In this document: positions 41,293 to 50,167 of the stretch, one piece after another
Layout of the letters: each line of letters starts with the position of its first letter
Numbering within the stretch: the stretch's first letter is position 1
Assembly (NCBI GenBank): GCA_000830295.1
Contig: CP010425.1
Coordinates: 420,884-484,883 of the forward strand
From: an archaeon GW2011_AR15
GTDB lineage: Archaea > Nanobdellota > Nanobdellia > Woesearchaeales > GW2011-AR15
Direction: 5' to 3'
Length of the DNA stretch: 64,000 nt
Translations under genes and position numbers: made by a program
Notes under the pieces: generated by a model
What the model saw: only the letters and a program-made list of their open reading frames with translations
Databases searched by the model: none
Told to the model about the DNA's origin: nothing

Positions 41293-41293
41293 A

Positions 41294-41860
41294 ATGTTCA
41301 TAGATGTATGCTTTCCAAAAAATAACGAAGAGGAATTCCTGAGAACTGCTGAGAGGCTTTCTATTGGTGGTTTGTGTTTTGTATATGGCGGGCAGGCAAT
41401 GGGGCAGATAGTGCATGGCAAAATGCCGGTCTGGAGCGCCTCTTCCGGTGCTGCAAAAATCCCAGGTACATTATTCGGCCTTGTGCCCTTGTCAAGGAAT
41501 ATCTCAAAAGCAGGAAAGATTGTGTATTATTATATACCTGCAGAAGAAAAACCGCGGTTTCATTATCCGCTGAAAGAAATAAATCAGGTTGTCATGAAGG
41601 ACCTGAAGATGCATGGCAGAATACTTGGGTTTTCATTTGCTTCTGTGCTTCATGGCTCTCCAAAGGATATTGAGAAAATAAGATTTGTTGCCGGATTGGC
41701 TGAAAAATATAAAGTAAAGACATTTTTTGCCTCTTTTGCCGCATCGCCCGAAGAATTGAGAAGTGAGAAAGAGATGCTCGGGGCTGCAAGAGCCATGAGG
41801 ATGAAGTGCGGCATCGGGGTTCCTGAAGATTTTTTATCAGCAGACAACAAGAACTTTTAA
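41294..41860 (+). CDS. rnp3: RNase P protein component 3 (Rpp30)
   Basis: 188 aa, TIM-barrel-like. The C-terminal region MHGRILGFSFASVLHGSPKDIEKIRFVAGLAEKYKVKTFFASFAASPEELRSEKEMLGAARAMRM closely matches the end of archaeal Rpp30 (FSFSDVL...R.C.KYKV...SSFA.SP.E.R....L.A....GM). N-terminus MFIDVCFPKNNEEEFLRTAERLSIGGLCFVY is a diverged version of the Rpp30 start. ATG at 41294 follows the thiolase stop by 1 nt. A second RNase P subunit gene is at 10495. Confidence 0.82.
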   Translation: MFIDVCFPKNNEEEFLRTAERLSIGGLCFVYGGQAMGQIVHGKMPVWSASSGAAKIPGTLFGLVPLSRNISKAGKIVYYYIPAEEKPRFHYPLKEINQVVMKDLKMHGRILGFSFASVLHGSPKDIEKIRFVAGLAEKYKVKTFFASFAASPEELRSEKEMLGAARAMRMKCGIGVPEDFLSADNKNF

Positions 41861-41885
41861 ATATGGTCTCTTTTTCCCTAAACAT

Positions 41886-42284
41886 ATGGATTACGACAAA
41901 CTCCTTAAGAAAGCCAGGGAAAAGCTGCCTGACTCTGTTCTGAAGAAAGAGCGGTTTGAAGTGCCTAAGATAATGGGGCACCTGCAGGGAAACAAGACAG
42001 TGTTATCAAATTTCTCACAGATAGCAACACATCTCAACAGGGATCCTGACTGGATGCTTAAGTATATACTGAAGGAGCTCGCAACACCCGGAGAGATGCA
42101 GAAAAACCTGGTTGTGCTTGGAAGGAAAGTCAGCGCATCAAACATAAATGAGAAAATAAGCGAGTTCGCCAGAAAATATGTCATATGCAAAGAATGCGGA
42201 AAGCCTGACACCAAAATCAGCAGGCAGAACAGGATTATTTTCCTCAAGTGCAATGCCTGCGGGGCGCGATATCCTGCAATATGA
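41886..42284 (+). CDS. Translation initiation factor 2 subunit beta
   Basis: 132 aa: N-terminal YDKLLKKAREKLPDSVLKKERFEVPK, core LSNFSQIATHLNRDPDWMLKYILKELATPGEMQK, C-terminal zinc ribbon CKECGKPDTKISRQNRIIFLKCNACGARYP. Complete and typical for archaea. TTTTAAAT is centred ~27 nt upstream of the ATG (leaderless). Overlaps DUF424 by 4 nt. Confidence 0.97.
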   Translation: MDYDKLLKKAREKLPDSVLKKERFEVPKIMGHLQGNKTVLSNFSQIATHLNRDPDWMLKYILKELATPGEMQKNLVVLGRKVSASNINEKISEFARKYVICKECGKPDTKISRQNRIIFLKCNACGARYPAI

Positions 42285-42571
42285 TCATAAAAAAACATGC
42301 CAGACAGGGAAAGCTTGTTCTTGCGATTTGCGACTCTGATATTCTTGGGAAATCATTTTCAGAAGGAGATGCTGTTCTCGACCTTAAATCCGAGTTCTAC
42401 AAAGGTGAAAAGATGCCTGAGGAAAATATCCTGAAGCTTGTCAGGGTATGCTACATGATCAATGCTATCGGAAAAAAATCGACCGGGTTCCTGATAGAGA
42501 AAGAGATCATATCAAAAGAAGATATAAAAGAAATCGGCGGTGTTCCTTATACCCTTGTCCTTTTTGGCTAG
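42281..42571 (+). CDS. DUF424 family protein
   Basis: 96 aa from ATG at 42281: LVLAICDSDILGKSFSEGDAVLDLKSEFYKGEKMPEENILKLVRVCYMINAIGKKSTGFLIEKEII. The GKxFxEGxxxLxLxxxFYxGE pattern is the DUF424 signature; the family often neighbours aIF2-beta or Nmd3 genes in archaea. Function unknown; context suggests translation. Its last 4 nt overlap the convergent PolD gene. Confidence 0.8.
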   Translation: MIIKKHARQGKLVLAICDSDILGKSFSEGDAVLDLKSEFYKGEKMPEENILKLVRVCYMINAIGKKSTGFLIEKEIISKEDIKEIGGVPYTLVLFG

Positions 42572-45500
42572 CCAAACCACTTGCCCAGGCCTTCCTGCCT
42601 TTCCTTTTCCTTTCCAAGAACAGAGTCAACCTGCTTCTGCAGAAAATACAATGTCTGCATCAGGTAATCCGATACTTTATATTTTTCAGCGAGGCTTATT
42701 GTCGGCTGCAGATACTTAACTATGCTTCCCTCTGCCACTGTGAAGATTATCTTGCCCTGGCATGATGTGCACCTGCCGGCCAGCGGCGGCCTCCTGTATT
42801 TCTTATTGCATGATACGCACCTGAATCTCTGTGTTGAGAATTTTCTTAGGTTTCCCCTTATGTCCTTCAGGAAATGCTTTTCTATCACAAGCTGGGCAAC
42901 GTCTCCTGTATTGACTGCGACTATCTTCTCAGCCAGGTCCATCTGCCCCATCAGCTTGTCCTGCATTGTGGGCAGAAGCTTATATGCCGACCTGAGTACT
43001 CCTGAATTTATATCTGATATTTCATGCGTGTATCCCATGCCCTCATACTGCTCTTCTGTGTTGAGGACATCATCTATCTGGAGGATTTCAACCTCCCACG
43101 GATACTTGTATTCAAGGGCTGCCTCATACAGCTCAAGAGGATAGCTCCATGCAATGTCCATGCCGTGCACCTCGTCATCAACTTCTCCGGGCACAAGCAG
43201 GGAAGTCAGTACTAACGGAGCGTCCATTGTCCTTGAGCCTCTCTTGTCCGGAAGATATGACCTTGAAAAATTGAGGAATGCGTCAAGAAGAAGTATTACG
43301 CTTGCCTCGTCCCCATCGCAATTCCTCCTCATTGCTGCGTGGAACATGGGGTGGGTGAGCATGCCCTGTGTTTTTGAAAACCCTATTACCCTCCCGACTG
43401 TCCCTGCTGACGTATGAGGCGCAAGGCCGACAACAAGATGGCCTATGATGTCTTTTTTTGTTTTAAGGTTGTAATACGGCGGAAGCCTGTACAGCCTGGC
43501 CAGCAGCTCGTCTATAAAATTTGCTGTCCTGTACAGCATCTCATCTGCAGGCTCTTCTGCTGATTCCGGAGATCCGGGAAGAATCATATCCTGCGGCTTA
43601 AGCTCCGCTACCTGCTCTGCTGACTCCAGTTTTTTTCCATGGATGTCGTGCTTATATCCCAGCTTCTGCAGTTCTGCTATGCTTGTTCCTATTTCTTTCG
43701 GCCTGAAATGTGTTATAGGAAGCTCTATCATATCATACCTTGTTGTGCCGTCTTTGTTAACGTATATTTTATGTTTTGCGCGCAGGACGCCCTTGAGCAG
43801 ATTTTCTGTAATGTGCGTTCTGTTGCTTGTTCCCCTTACGCCTTTTATCAGGTCCGGATAGATGGAAAGCCCTGCTCTTTCGAGTGTTTTTGTGAAGATA
43901 TCATTTATGTCAATGTCTCTTTTCATGTATTCGTAGACCCTGTCATGCTGGCATTTTTCAGCTATTATCTTGCAGGTTTCGCAGTAATATCTCTTTCTGG
44001 TTTTTGTTGCGCAGGTTTCACAGACAGAGAAGATTGTTTCTTTGCTGCATTTTTCGCAGAAAAAGACAGGGAACTCTGCTGTTATTTTTTTCTTTTCAAA
44101 TGCAGACTGCAGGCTCTTCAGCCTTCCTCCCTCTGCGCCGACAGGAAATAGGAAATGCGGGCTGCCTGTCAGCTTTCTCATTTTTGCCTTTTCCGGCCTG
44201 CCCATTCTTGCTCCGATAAATGTGCCTCCCTTATCCATTATTTGAATTCCTGACGCTGCGGAGAGTATTTCCAAGGTTCCCTCTTCTTTCTTTAGCGCGT
44301 CTTTTATTTTCTCCTGGTTTTTTATGAAAAGCATGTAAACAGTATGGGCGTGCTCCTTTTCTATGACTATAAACTCCCTGTTCACCAGAAGGTGAGGCAT
44401 GCCTATCTTTTCCAGGATCTCTTTTTCTTTCTGGCTGTTGCCCAGTATTAATTTTGTTATTTTTTCATCTTCTTTTTTGACATTGGCAGAAGATATCCAT
44501 TCTGACAGCGCAGAAAGCTCTTCTTTTGTGATGTTTTGCCAGAAATATGTGTAATCGGGATGAAGCGGTATCCTAAATTGTTTTGAGATCCTGAACGCCA
44601 TCCTTGCGGATATTTTTATTTTCATTGGGCTTTCGAACAGGTGCCTTATGTTTTCCGGTTCCGCGCCTATAATTTCCGCACACTTGTCAATATCAAGCGA
44701 ACCAAAGAGTCCTACTGCCGCCTTTTCAAGGTCCTTTATCCACCATTCCTGGCAATATCCTGCAGGCACAAGCCTGTGCCCGTTCTCTGAAAAATCTCCG
44801 TAATTGAAAAGCACGTCCCCGAGAAACAGTATCTTGTCTATTTCCTCCGTCTTTACTTTATTTGAAGACAGCTGGAGCACTGACCCGTCTTTTATTTTTA
44901 CTATTGGCCCGTCAATTGAGTCGCATGGCACAATTGCTGCTGCTTTTCCCGGCCTCTCCATTTTTAGCTGTGTGCCTGTCGCAATATAATTATTCAGAAT
45001 GTCCATTGTCCTCGGGTGGATTGCTGCCGCTGCAAGCCCCGTCGTCCTTGTCCTCCCGTATCTGAGCCTAAGCCCCCCTACCCTCATGGGAAAAGACAGC
45101 ACCGGACGGCCCGCAACGAGATCTTCTATAAAAGTATAGTTGGGGGTTATCTTTGCCTTTGTTTCTGTTTTCTCCCCCTTTGCCTTTGCTTTTTTCTGGA
45201 GTTCAAGGAATTCTGTGAGGAAGCCCCAGTCAATGCCGAATTCTTTTCCCCATATCTGGAGCTGCTTGTCGATTTTTTTTGCCTTCTGTGCCATTCCCTC
45301 TGCAACAACAAGGCAAATTCCCCCCCTTATCCTGTTTGTTTCGACTCTCTCAAGGTCCTTATAGTTTGAGACCTCAAAATCTTCTGTCGGGTCGCCGTTG
45401 ATCTCTATCGGCATATGCTCTACCAGATATGTAATCTCTTCTTCTGACGGCACATACTGGAGATTGGTGACCCTGTCATGGTAGTCCCTTATTTCTATTG

Positions 45501-46074
45501 CTGTCCTCAGGATTTCTTTTGCTGTGGGGTCATACGGATAGTAGCCCATCTTTATTCGGACATAGTCCGCAATGATGACAGAAAAGGCCTCTGCTGTTCC
45601 TCCTGCTGCCCTGATTGGCCCGGCATAAAATGCAGAGAGATATTCCTTGCCGTCCCTTCTTTTTTTTATTTTAAGCTCTATAAATCCCTCCAGCGGCGCT
45701 GAAATAACCCCGAGGGTTATATACGCCAGGCCTACCCTGATTCCTGTTTCCATTGCCTTTAGTTTTGATTCGTGCCTGTAGAATTTATCCTGGGCAACTT
45801 CTTCTGCAATCTTCAGCGCAACCCTCCAGTCGAGCTGGCCGTATTTTTTTTCAAGCTGGACTATCCTCTGGGCAACTCCCGAGCCGAGTATCTTCGGAGA
45901 AACAGCACTTATCAGACCTTCAACTCTCTGGGCAACTCCCTTTGCAATTGGTATGTCAACCTTTTGCTCAGGGTCAAAAGATAGTTCCCTCGCTTTTTTT
46001 GCAAGCTCGTATGTTTCCAGGACTCCTGAATCTATCCTGTCAAAGTATTCTGTCATCCCTTTTGAAGCGTTCAT
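42568..46074 (-). CDS. polC: DNA polymerase D large subunit DP2
   Basis: 1168 aa from ATG at 46074, whose start overlaps the DP1 stop. Catalytic double-psi-barrel region contains NCDGDEASVILLLDAFLNFSR near residue 917 (the DxD metal motif), plus NRHRIGxxMxRPEKA-like GARMGRPEKAKMRKLTGSPHFLFPVG. Zinc sites: CEKCSKETIFSVCETC...YYCETC (~680-710) and CVSCNKKYRRPPLAGRCTSCQG (~1080-1100). No intein interrupts the catalytic core. The C-terminus ends GLGKWFG, a possible PCNA-binding tail. Main replicative polymerase of many archaea. Confidence 0.97.
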   Translation of the reverse strand: MNASKGMTEYFDRIDSGVLETYELAKKARELSFDPEQKVDIPIAKGVAQRVEGLISAVSPKILGSGVAQRIVQLEKKYGQLDWRVALKIAEEVAQDKFYRHESKLKAMETGIRVGLAYITLGVISAPLEGFIELKIKKRRDGKEYLSAFYAGPIRAAGGTAEAFSVIIADYVRIKMGYYPYDPTAKEILRTAIEIRDYHDRVTNLQYVPSEEEITYLVEHMPIEINGDPTEDFEVSNYKDLERVETNRIRGGICLVVAEGMAQKAKKIDKQLQIWGKEFGIDWGFLTEFLELQKKAKAKGEKTETKAKITPNYTFIEDLVAGRPVLSFPMRVGGLRLRYGRTRTTGLAAAAIHPRTMDILNNYIATGTQLKMERPGKAAAIVPCDSIDGPIVKIKDGSVLQLSSNKVKTEEIDKILFLGDVLFNYGDFSENGHRLVPAGYCQEWWIKDLEKAAVGLFGSLDIDKCAEIIGAEPENIRHLFESPMKIKISARMAFRISKQFRIPLHPDYTYFWQNITKEELSALSEWISSANVKKEDEKITKLILGNSQKEKEILEKIGMPHLLVNREFIVIEKEHAHTVYMLFIKNQEKIKDALKKEEGTLEILSAASGIQIMDKGGTFIGARMGRPEKAKMRKLTGSPHFLFPVGAEGGRLKSLQSAFEKKKITAEFPVFFCEKCSKETIFSVCETCATKTRKRYYCETCKIIAEKCQHDRVYEYMKRDIDINDIFTKTLERAGLSIYPDLIKGVRGTSNRTHITENLLKGVLRAKHKIYVNKDGTTRYDMIELPITHFRPKEIGTSIAELQKLGYKHDIHGKKLESAEQVAELKPQDMILPGSPESAEEPADEMLYRTANFIDELLARLYRLPPYYNLKTKKDIIGHLVVGLAPHTSAGTVGRVIGFSKTQGMLTHPMFHAAMRRNCDGDEASVILLLDAFLNFSRSYLPDKRGSRTMDAPLVLTSLLVPGEVDDEVHGMDIAWSYPLELYEAALEYKYPWEVEILQIDDVLNTEEQYEGMGYTHEISDINSGVLRSAYKLLPTMQDKLMGQMDLAEKIVAVNTGDVAQLVIEKHFLKDIRGNLRKFSTQRFRCVSCNKKYRRPPLAGRCTSCQGKIIFTVAEGSIVKYLQPTISLAEKYKVSDYLMQTLYFLQKQVDSVLGKEKERQEGLGKWFG

Positions 46075-47492
46075 TTTGATTCGAAGTTTATCTTGGTTGT
46101 TTTTCTTGTCTGGAGGTCTATGTATATTGCCCATGCCGGCTGCGGCATAAGTCCCCTCCTTTCCTGGTATTTTGTCTGTGATATCCAGCAGGAGCAGTTG
46201 AGGAGTGTGACATTCCTGTAAGTATCGACAGATATCCTGTGAACGTGCCCGGTTGCGAGTATGTCCGGTACATCTTCTATTACAAGCGGGTCTCCATCAT
46301 ATCCCAGCTGATACTGTGTTGAGCCGTGTGTGGGGGCCAGGTGCCGCCTCTTTAGAAGGTATTTTAGAATGTTTTCTGTTGCCTCAAGGCCGCCTGCCTG
46401 CCTGATGGAATTGATGCTGGAAGCATAATAAGGGAAGGAAAACCCGTGGTAAAGCAAAATATCGATGCCGCTGAATGCCGCTGTCCTCCCTATGTTCACT
46501 ATGCTCGGGCTGGAAACGAGTATAATGTTTTCCTTTGATACAAGTTCCGGGATTAACTCTGACGGGAGTTCCGGCTGGGGCTCTGCTATTCTCACCGGGT
46601 CGTGGTTGCCGGGGCAGAGGATTATGGTAATATGCTCAGGAATTTTTTTTATGTAGTCGCTGAACTGCCTGTACTGCCCATATATATCTTCAACCTCAAG
46701 CTCTTTTTCCTGGCCGGGAAAAATTCCTATCCCCTCAACCAGGTCGCCGACTATGAAAAGGTATTTTATTTTTGATACCAATTCTTTCTGTGCTGCATCT
46801 CCTGTTTCTCCCCTTATCCAGGAAATAAATTTTTCAAATTCTTTTCTCAGAAAAACCTGTGAGCCTATGTGAATGTCACTTATGAACACGGCTGCTTCTG
46901 CGTCCGGGCTTTTTTTAAGTTCTTTCGTGAGCGGAACGTCCGGCTGGACAATTGTGTTAAGGAAAATTATGTCGTTTCCTTTCATCCCTCCCACACCAAC
47001 AACCTCATCCGGCGTCAGGTCTTTTGCCTGAGTGTGGAGGTCTTTGTTGTTTTTTGTGACAACTGCCTTTATAGTGCCTGTCTGGTCTTCCAGAACAAGC
47101 ATGACATTGTCATTTTTTGTGACGCTAACATCCATTATCATGGCAATCAGTGAAACCTGTTCGCCTTCCTGGGCGGTCTTGCACTTTCTTATGGACATCG
47201 CATGCTCAAGCTCTCTCCTGCCCATAAGGATAGACTGGAGAAGTAGGTATCTGCTGTTATAAGTGTTGACAAAATCCATGAGGTCTTTTTTTGCGCTCTG
47301 TTCCTCATATGTTTTCACAACCTCCACTTTTCTCCTGTGTGCCGGATGTTTTTTATCCTCTTTTCTTATTGGTGTTGTCTCGGTGGCGGGTTGGCCCTCC
47401 TGTTTTTCTGGGATGTTGCCAAGGTCTGCCTCGGTCATGTCTGGGCTTACCAGTATGCCCTTCTCCAGATATTCCTTTATTTTATCCCTCAT
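46071..47492 (-). CDS. polB: DNA polymerase D small subunit DP1, 3'-5' exonuclease
   Basis: 473 aa. Phosphodiesterase motifs: SDIHIGS near residue 200, GDLVEGIGIFPGQ near 235, CPGNHDPVR near 293, and ATGHVHR near 414, all expected for the active proofreading nuclease. An OB-fold (VSLIAMIMDVSVTKNDNVMLVLEDQTGTIKAVV) precedes. N-terminal ~80 residues are charged. Sits between orc1/cdc6 and DP2 in one operon. Confidence 0.96.
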   Translation of the reverse strand: MRDKIKEYLEKGILVSPDMTEADLGNIPEKQEGQPATETTPIRKEDKKHPAHRRKVEVVKTYEEQSAKKDLMDFVNTYNSRYLLLQSILMGRRELEHAMSIRKCKTAQEGEQVSLIAMIMDVSVTKNDNVMLVLEDQTGTIKAVVTKNNKDLHTQAKDLTPDEVVGVGGMKGNDIIFLNTIVQPDVPLTKELKKSPDAEAAVFISDIHIGSQVFLRKEFEKFISWIRGETGDAAQKELVSKIKYLFIVGDLVEGIGIFPGQEKELEVEDIYGQYRQFSDYIKKIPEHITIILCPGNHDPVRIAEPQPELPSELIPELVSKENIILVSSPSIVNIGRTAAFSGIDILLYHGFSFPYYASSINSIRQAGGLEATENILKYLLKRRHLAPTHGSTQYQLGYDGDPLVIEDVPDILATGHVHRISVDTYRNVTLLNCSCWISQTKYQERRGLMPQPAWAIYIDLQTRKTTKINFESK

Positions 47493-47493
47493 T

Positions 47494-48708
47494 CTACAAA
47501 CCCAGGGCCTGTGTAAGAATCGTTTTGCATTTCTGCTTTATTGTACTCCCTATTTCTGATTTTATCTCCCTTGTCCTCCCGTATCTCCCCTTTGAAATTA
47601 TAGTTGCATTTATGATTCCGAGCATGTCAAGTTCGCCGATTATATCTGATATCCTCCTCTGTGTAAGCGGCCTAAGATCTGTCTTGAGGCAGAGTTTCTT
47701 GTAAATTTCATAAACATCGCCAGTATATACGCTCAGACTGTTGTTTTTTTCAAACATGAAAAGGATGCTGAGCAGTGCAACCTGAGACTGCTTTGGCTGG
47801 GTCTTTACTATCTCCAGAATCCTTTCTTTCTCTATTTTTTCCTCCGCATCGTCCAGGTGGTCTATTCTGACTTTTGAAATCCCTTTTCTTTCAGCAATCT
47901 CTCCTGCAACCCTCAGCAATTCCAGCGCCCTTCTGGCGTCCCCGTGCTCCCTTGCCGAATATGCTGCGCATTTTTCAATCACTCCTGCTTCAAGTGCATC
48001 ATTTTTGAATGCCTGCTCTGCTCTTTTCTTCAGGATTTCCTTGAGCTGCACTGCATTGTATGGTGGAAACACGAGCTCCTCTTCGCTAAGCGAACTCCTC
48101 ACCCTTGGGTCCATGCTTTCTGTAAATATCAGGTTGTTGCTGATCCCTATCAGGGTAATTGTTGTGGCGGAGATTTCCGTGTTGATTCTCGTCAGGTTGT
48201 AAATAACTTCGTCTCCGGCCTTTTTGATCAGCTGGTCTATTTCGTCAAGAATTATAATCACGTTCTTTTGCTTGGATTTCTCAAGAATCTTGAAAAATTT
48301 GTTGTATACCTCGTCTGTCGGCAGGCCGGTGTACGGCACCTCTTCTTCAAATTCTTTTATCAGCTGTGCAATCAGCCGGTATTCTGTGTCTGCAATCCTT
48401 TTCATCTTGCAGTTGAGGTATATTATTTTAAGCGGAATTTTTCTTTCTGTTGCAATCTGCTCCATCTTTCCGGAGACGTGCTTTATCGTAAGTGTCTTGC
48501 CGGACCCGGTCTTGCCATAAATGAAGAGATTGGAGGGTTTGTCCTGCTTCAGTGCGGGCGCAAGGATGGCGGCAATTGTGTTTATCTGCTCCTCCCTGTG
48601 GATAACTGTTTCCGGAGTATATGATGCCTGAAGGGACTTCTTGTCCTTGAAAATAAGATTCTCATCAAGATACTTCTCAAAAAACCCCGCCAGCCCCTTT
48701 TGTGCCAT
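47494..48708 (-). CDS. cdc6: Origin-binding initiator Orc1/Cdc6
   Basis: 404 aa from ATG at 48708. AAA+ motifs: Walker A GKTGSGKTLT near 64-71, Walker B IILDEIDQL near 152, sensor LIGISNNL, arginine region DPRVRSSLSEEELVFPPY, and a C-terminal winged helix (LSVYTGDVYEIYKKLCLKTDLRPLTQRRISDIIGELDMLG). TTTATAAACC at 48731-48740 lies ~28 nt upstream, indicating a leaderless start; the in-frame upstream start at 48777 is not conserved. Next to a probable origin at 48765-48917. Confidence 0.97.
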   Translation of the reverse strand: MAQKGLAGFFEKYLDENLIFKDKKSLQASYTPETVIHREEQINTIAAILAPALKQDKPSNLFIYGKTGSGKTLTIKHVSGKMEQIATERKIPLKIIYLNCKMKRIADTEYRLIAQLIKEFEEEVPYTGLPTDEVYNKFFKILEKSKQKNVIIILDEIDQLIKKAGDEVIYNLTRINTEISATTITLIGISNNLIFTESMDPRVRSSLSEEELVFPPYNAVQLKEILKKRAEQAFKNDALEAGVIEKCAAYSAREHGDARRALELLRVAGEIAERKGISKVRIDHLDDAEEKIEKERILEIVKTQPKQSQVALLSILFMFEKNNSLSVYTGDVYEIYKKLCLKTDLRPLTQRRISDIIGELDMLGIINATIISKGRYGRTREIKSEIGSTIKQKCKTILTQALGL

Positions 48709-48712
48709 TCGG

Positions 48713-48726
48713 GTTTCCAGATGAAA
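48713..48726 (-). promoter_or_regulatory. Possible mini-ORB in the cdc6 promoter
   Basis: Minus strand TTTCATCTGGAAAC resembles a mini-ORB dyad without the G-string. It lies between the TATA box and the cdc6 ATG, where binding by the initiator could repress its own gene. Tentative. Confidence 0.3.
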
Positions 48727-48764
48727 TATAGGTTTATAAAGTTTTGTGTTCTCAATCTTTCGTG

Positions 48765-48917
48765 CCCCCCTCCCCATGTTTTCCTGTGGAACTCGCGTAT
48801 TTGGTTTTTTTGTTTCTTGGTTTTTATTTTATTTATTTTTATTTTTCAATATAGTAAATAATATAATTTTAAGAATTCTTTTTTATTTTATACCCGTTCC
48901 AAAAGAAACCGGGGGGG
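48765..48917. other. Predicted replication origin (oriC): inverted ORBs around AT-rich unwinding region
   Basis: ORB-1 on the minus strand (48792 down to 48765): dyad GTTCCACAGGAAAAC followed by ATGGGGAGGGGGG. ORB-2 on the plus strand (48896-48917): GTTCCAAAAGAAAC, then C and seven G. Both match the archaeal origin-recognition-box layout (TTCC..GGAA-type dyad plus G-string) and face opposite ways with the dyads inward. Between them, ~48800-48893 is almost only A and T (runs of T and ATTTATTTTTATTTTT), suitable for duplex opening. The site abuts orc1/cdc6, the usual archaeal location. Confidence 0.78.
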
Positions 48918-48960
48918 CCGGGCGGATGCCACCACTACCTAATGATAAATAACCTAAACC

Positions 48961-48980
48961 TTTAAATATAAACAATTGTT
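48961..48980 (+). promoter_or_regulatory. TrmB gene promoter with AACAATTGTT palindrome
   Basis: Box A TTTAAATATAAA at 48961-48972, overlapped by the 10 bp palindrome AACAATTGTT at 48971-48980. The expected start of transcription near 48992 gives a ~75 nt leader ending in GAGGGG about 10 nt before the ATG, one of the few leadered genes here. Confidence 0.45.
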
Positions 48981-49066
48981 CACTTCCACTCTCACAGGCA
49001 GAAGGTTCAGGGAAGCCACAAAGAAAAGGGAGAACACAGCAAAGAAAGAACGCGAGGGGAAAAAGA

Positions 49067-49840
49067 ATGATTGTTGAAAAAAAAATATTATCAAAACTAA
49101 AGGACTTTGGCCTTAATTCATATGAAAGTAAGGTGTGGGTTGCTCTGCTCTCAAGGGGAGTTTCTACCGCAGGGGAGCTTTCTGACATTGCAAATGTTCC
49201 AAGGTCAAGATCCTATGATGTTCTGGAAAGCCTTGAAAAAAAGGGATTTGTTGTGATGAAACTGGGAAAGCCAATAAAATATATTGCAGTGCCGCCGCCC
49301 GAGGCAATAGAAAGGCTAAAGAAGAGAGTTGCTGCAGAGGCCGAGGAGCACAGCAAGATTCTTGAAGAACTAAAGGACAGTGAGGTTATGTTACAGCTTA
49401 CCTCTCTCCATACCGACGGGATAGAGACACAGGACCCAAGCGAGCTGACAGGGAGCCTGAAGGGAAGAGAAAATATATACAACCACCTCGAATATCAAAT
49501 AAAATCTGCAAAGAACCGCGTTGTTATAGCAACAACAGAAGAGGGGCTCAAAAGAAAAACAGTGGCACTCCTTAAGCAGATAAAAAAAGCAAAAGAGAGG
49601 GGAGTTGAGATTATGATTGCAGCACCCTATACAGAAAAGACAAAGAAAGAAAGGGAAATGCTTTCAGAATATGCAGAGATGAAAAACATAACCATGCCAA
49701 GCACAAGGGCATGCATTGTGGACAACAAACAGGTTACGCTGATGCTTACAGACGACAAAGAGGTTCATCCGAGCTATGATCTTGCGATATGGATGAACTC
49801 GCCATATTTTGCCAAATCTTTGACGTCGGCTCTTAACTGA
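49067..49840 (+). CDS. TrmB-family transcriptional regulator
   Basis: 257 aa. Winged helix at 1-75 (LKDFGLNSYESKVWVALLSRGVSTAGELSDIANVPRSRSYDVLESLEKKGFVV), a coiled-coil linker (~80-110), then an effector domain with phospholipase-D-like fold (ENIYNHLEYQIKSAKNRVVIATTEEGL...GVEIMIAAPYTEK...RACIVDNKQVTLMLTDD). TrmB proteins control sugar or central metabolism; target unknown here. Sits on the far side of the origin. Confidence 0.9.
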   Translation: MIVEKKILSKLKDFGLNSYESKVWVALLSRGVSTAGELSDIANVPRSRSYDVLESLEKKGFVVMKLGKPIKYIAVPPPEAIERLKKRVAAEAEEHSKILEELKDSEVMLQLTSLHTDGIETQDPSELTGSLKGRENIYNHLEYQIKSAKNRVVIATTEEGLKRKTVALLKQIKKAKERGVEIMIAAPYTEKTKKEREMLSEYAEMKNITMPSTRACIVDNKQVTLMLTDDKEVHPSYDLAIWMNSPYFAKSLTSALN

Positions 49841-49871
49841 TTTTTCTCTTACTTTATTCTCTTTTTTCTTT
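49841..49871 (+). terminator. T-rich terminator after the TrmB gene
   Basis: Directly after the stop, pyrimidine- and T-rich DNA (ATTTTTCTCTTACTTTATTC then TCTTTTTTCTTT), the type of run at which archaeal RNA polymerase stops. Confidence 0.45.
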
Positions 49872-49935
49872 ATCAAAAACTTTATATAGTCTATTCTTTA
49901 ATTTATATTTAAAAACTCAAAGAGGTGCGCAAAAC

Positions 49936-50166
49936 ATGGTATTTTCATCAGGAGAACAGGTAATTTTAGCGGTCATAATCGGCACGCTTGCGGCAATAGT
50001 GTACAGTCTCAGAGTCCTTGTATTAATGGAAAGAAGGATTGCAAGGCTGGATGAAAATATTGAGAAGCTGGTTAAATCCGTGCTGAGAGAAGAACTGAAG
50101 ATAGAAAAAGAAGAGCAAGTGATAGAAAAGGAACTGGGTAGAAAAAGAAAAATAAAGAAGAGATAA
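49936..50166 (+). CDS. Small membrane-anchored coiled-coil protein, unknown
   Basis: 76 aa: one N-terminal membrane helix (VILAVIIGTLAAIVYSLRVLVLM) followed by a charged helix (RRIARLDENIEKLVKSVLREELKIEKEEQVIEKELGRKRKIKKR). TTTATATAG at 49881-49889 and an SD-like GAGGTG at ~49922-49927 precede it, so it is leadered. No family recognised. 1 nt separates it from the eIF2B-like gene. Confidence 0.65.
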   Translation: MVFSSGEQVILAVIIGTLAAIVYSLRVLVLMERRIARLDENIEKLVKSVLREELKIEKEEQVIEKELGRKRKIKKR

Positions 50167-50167
50167 A

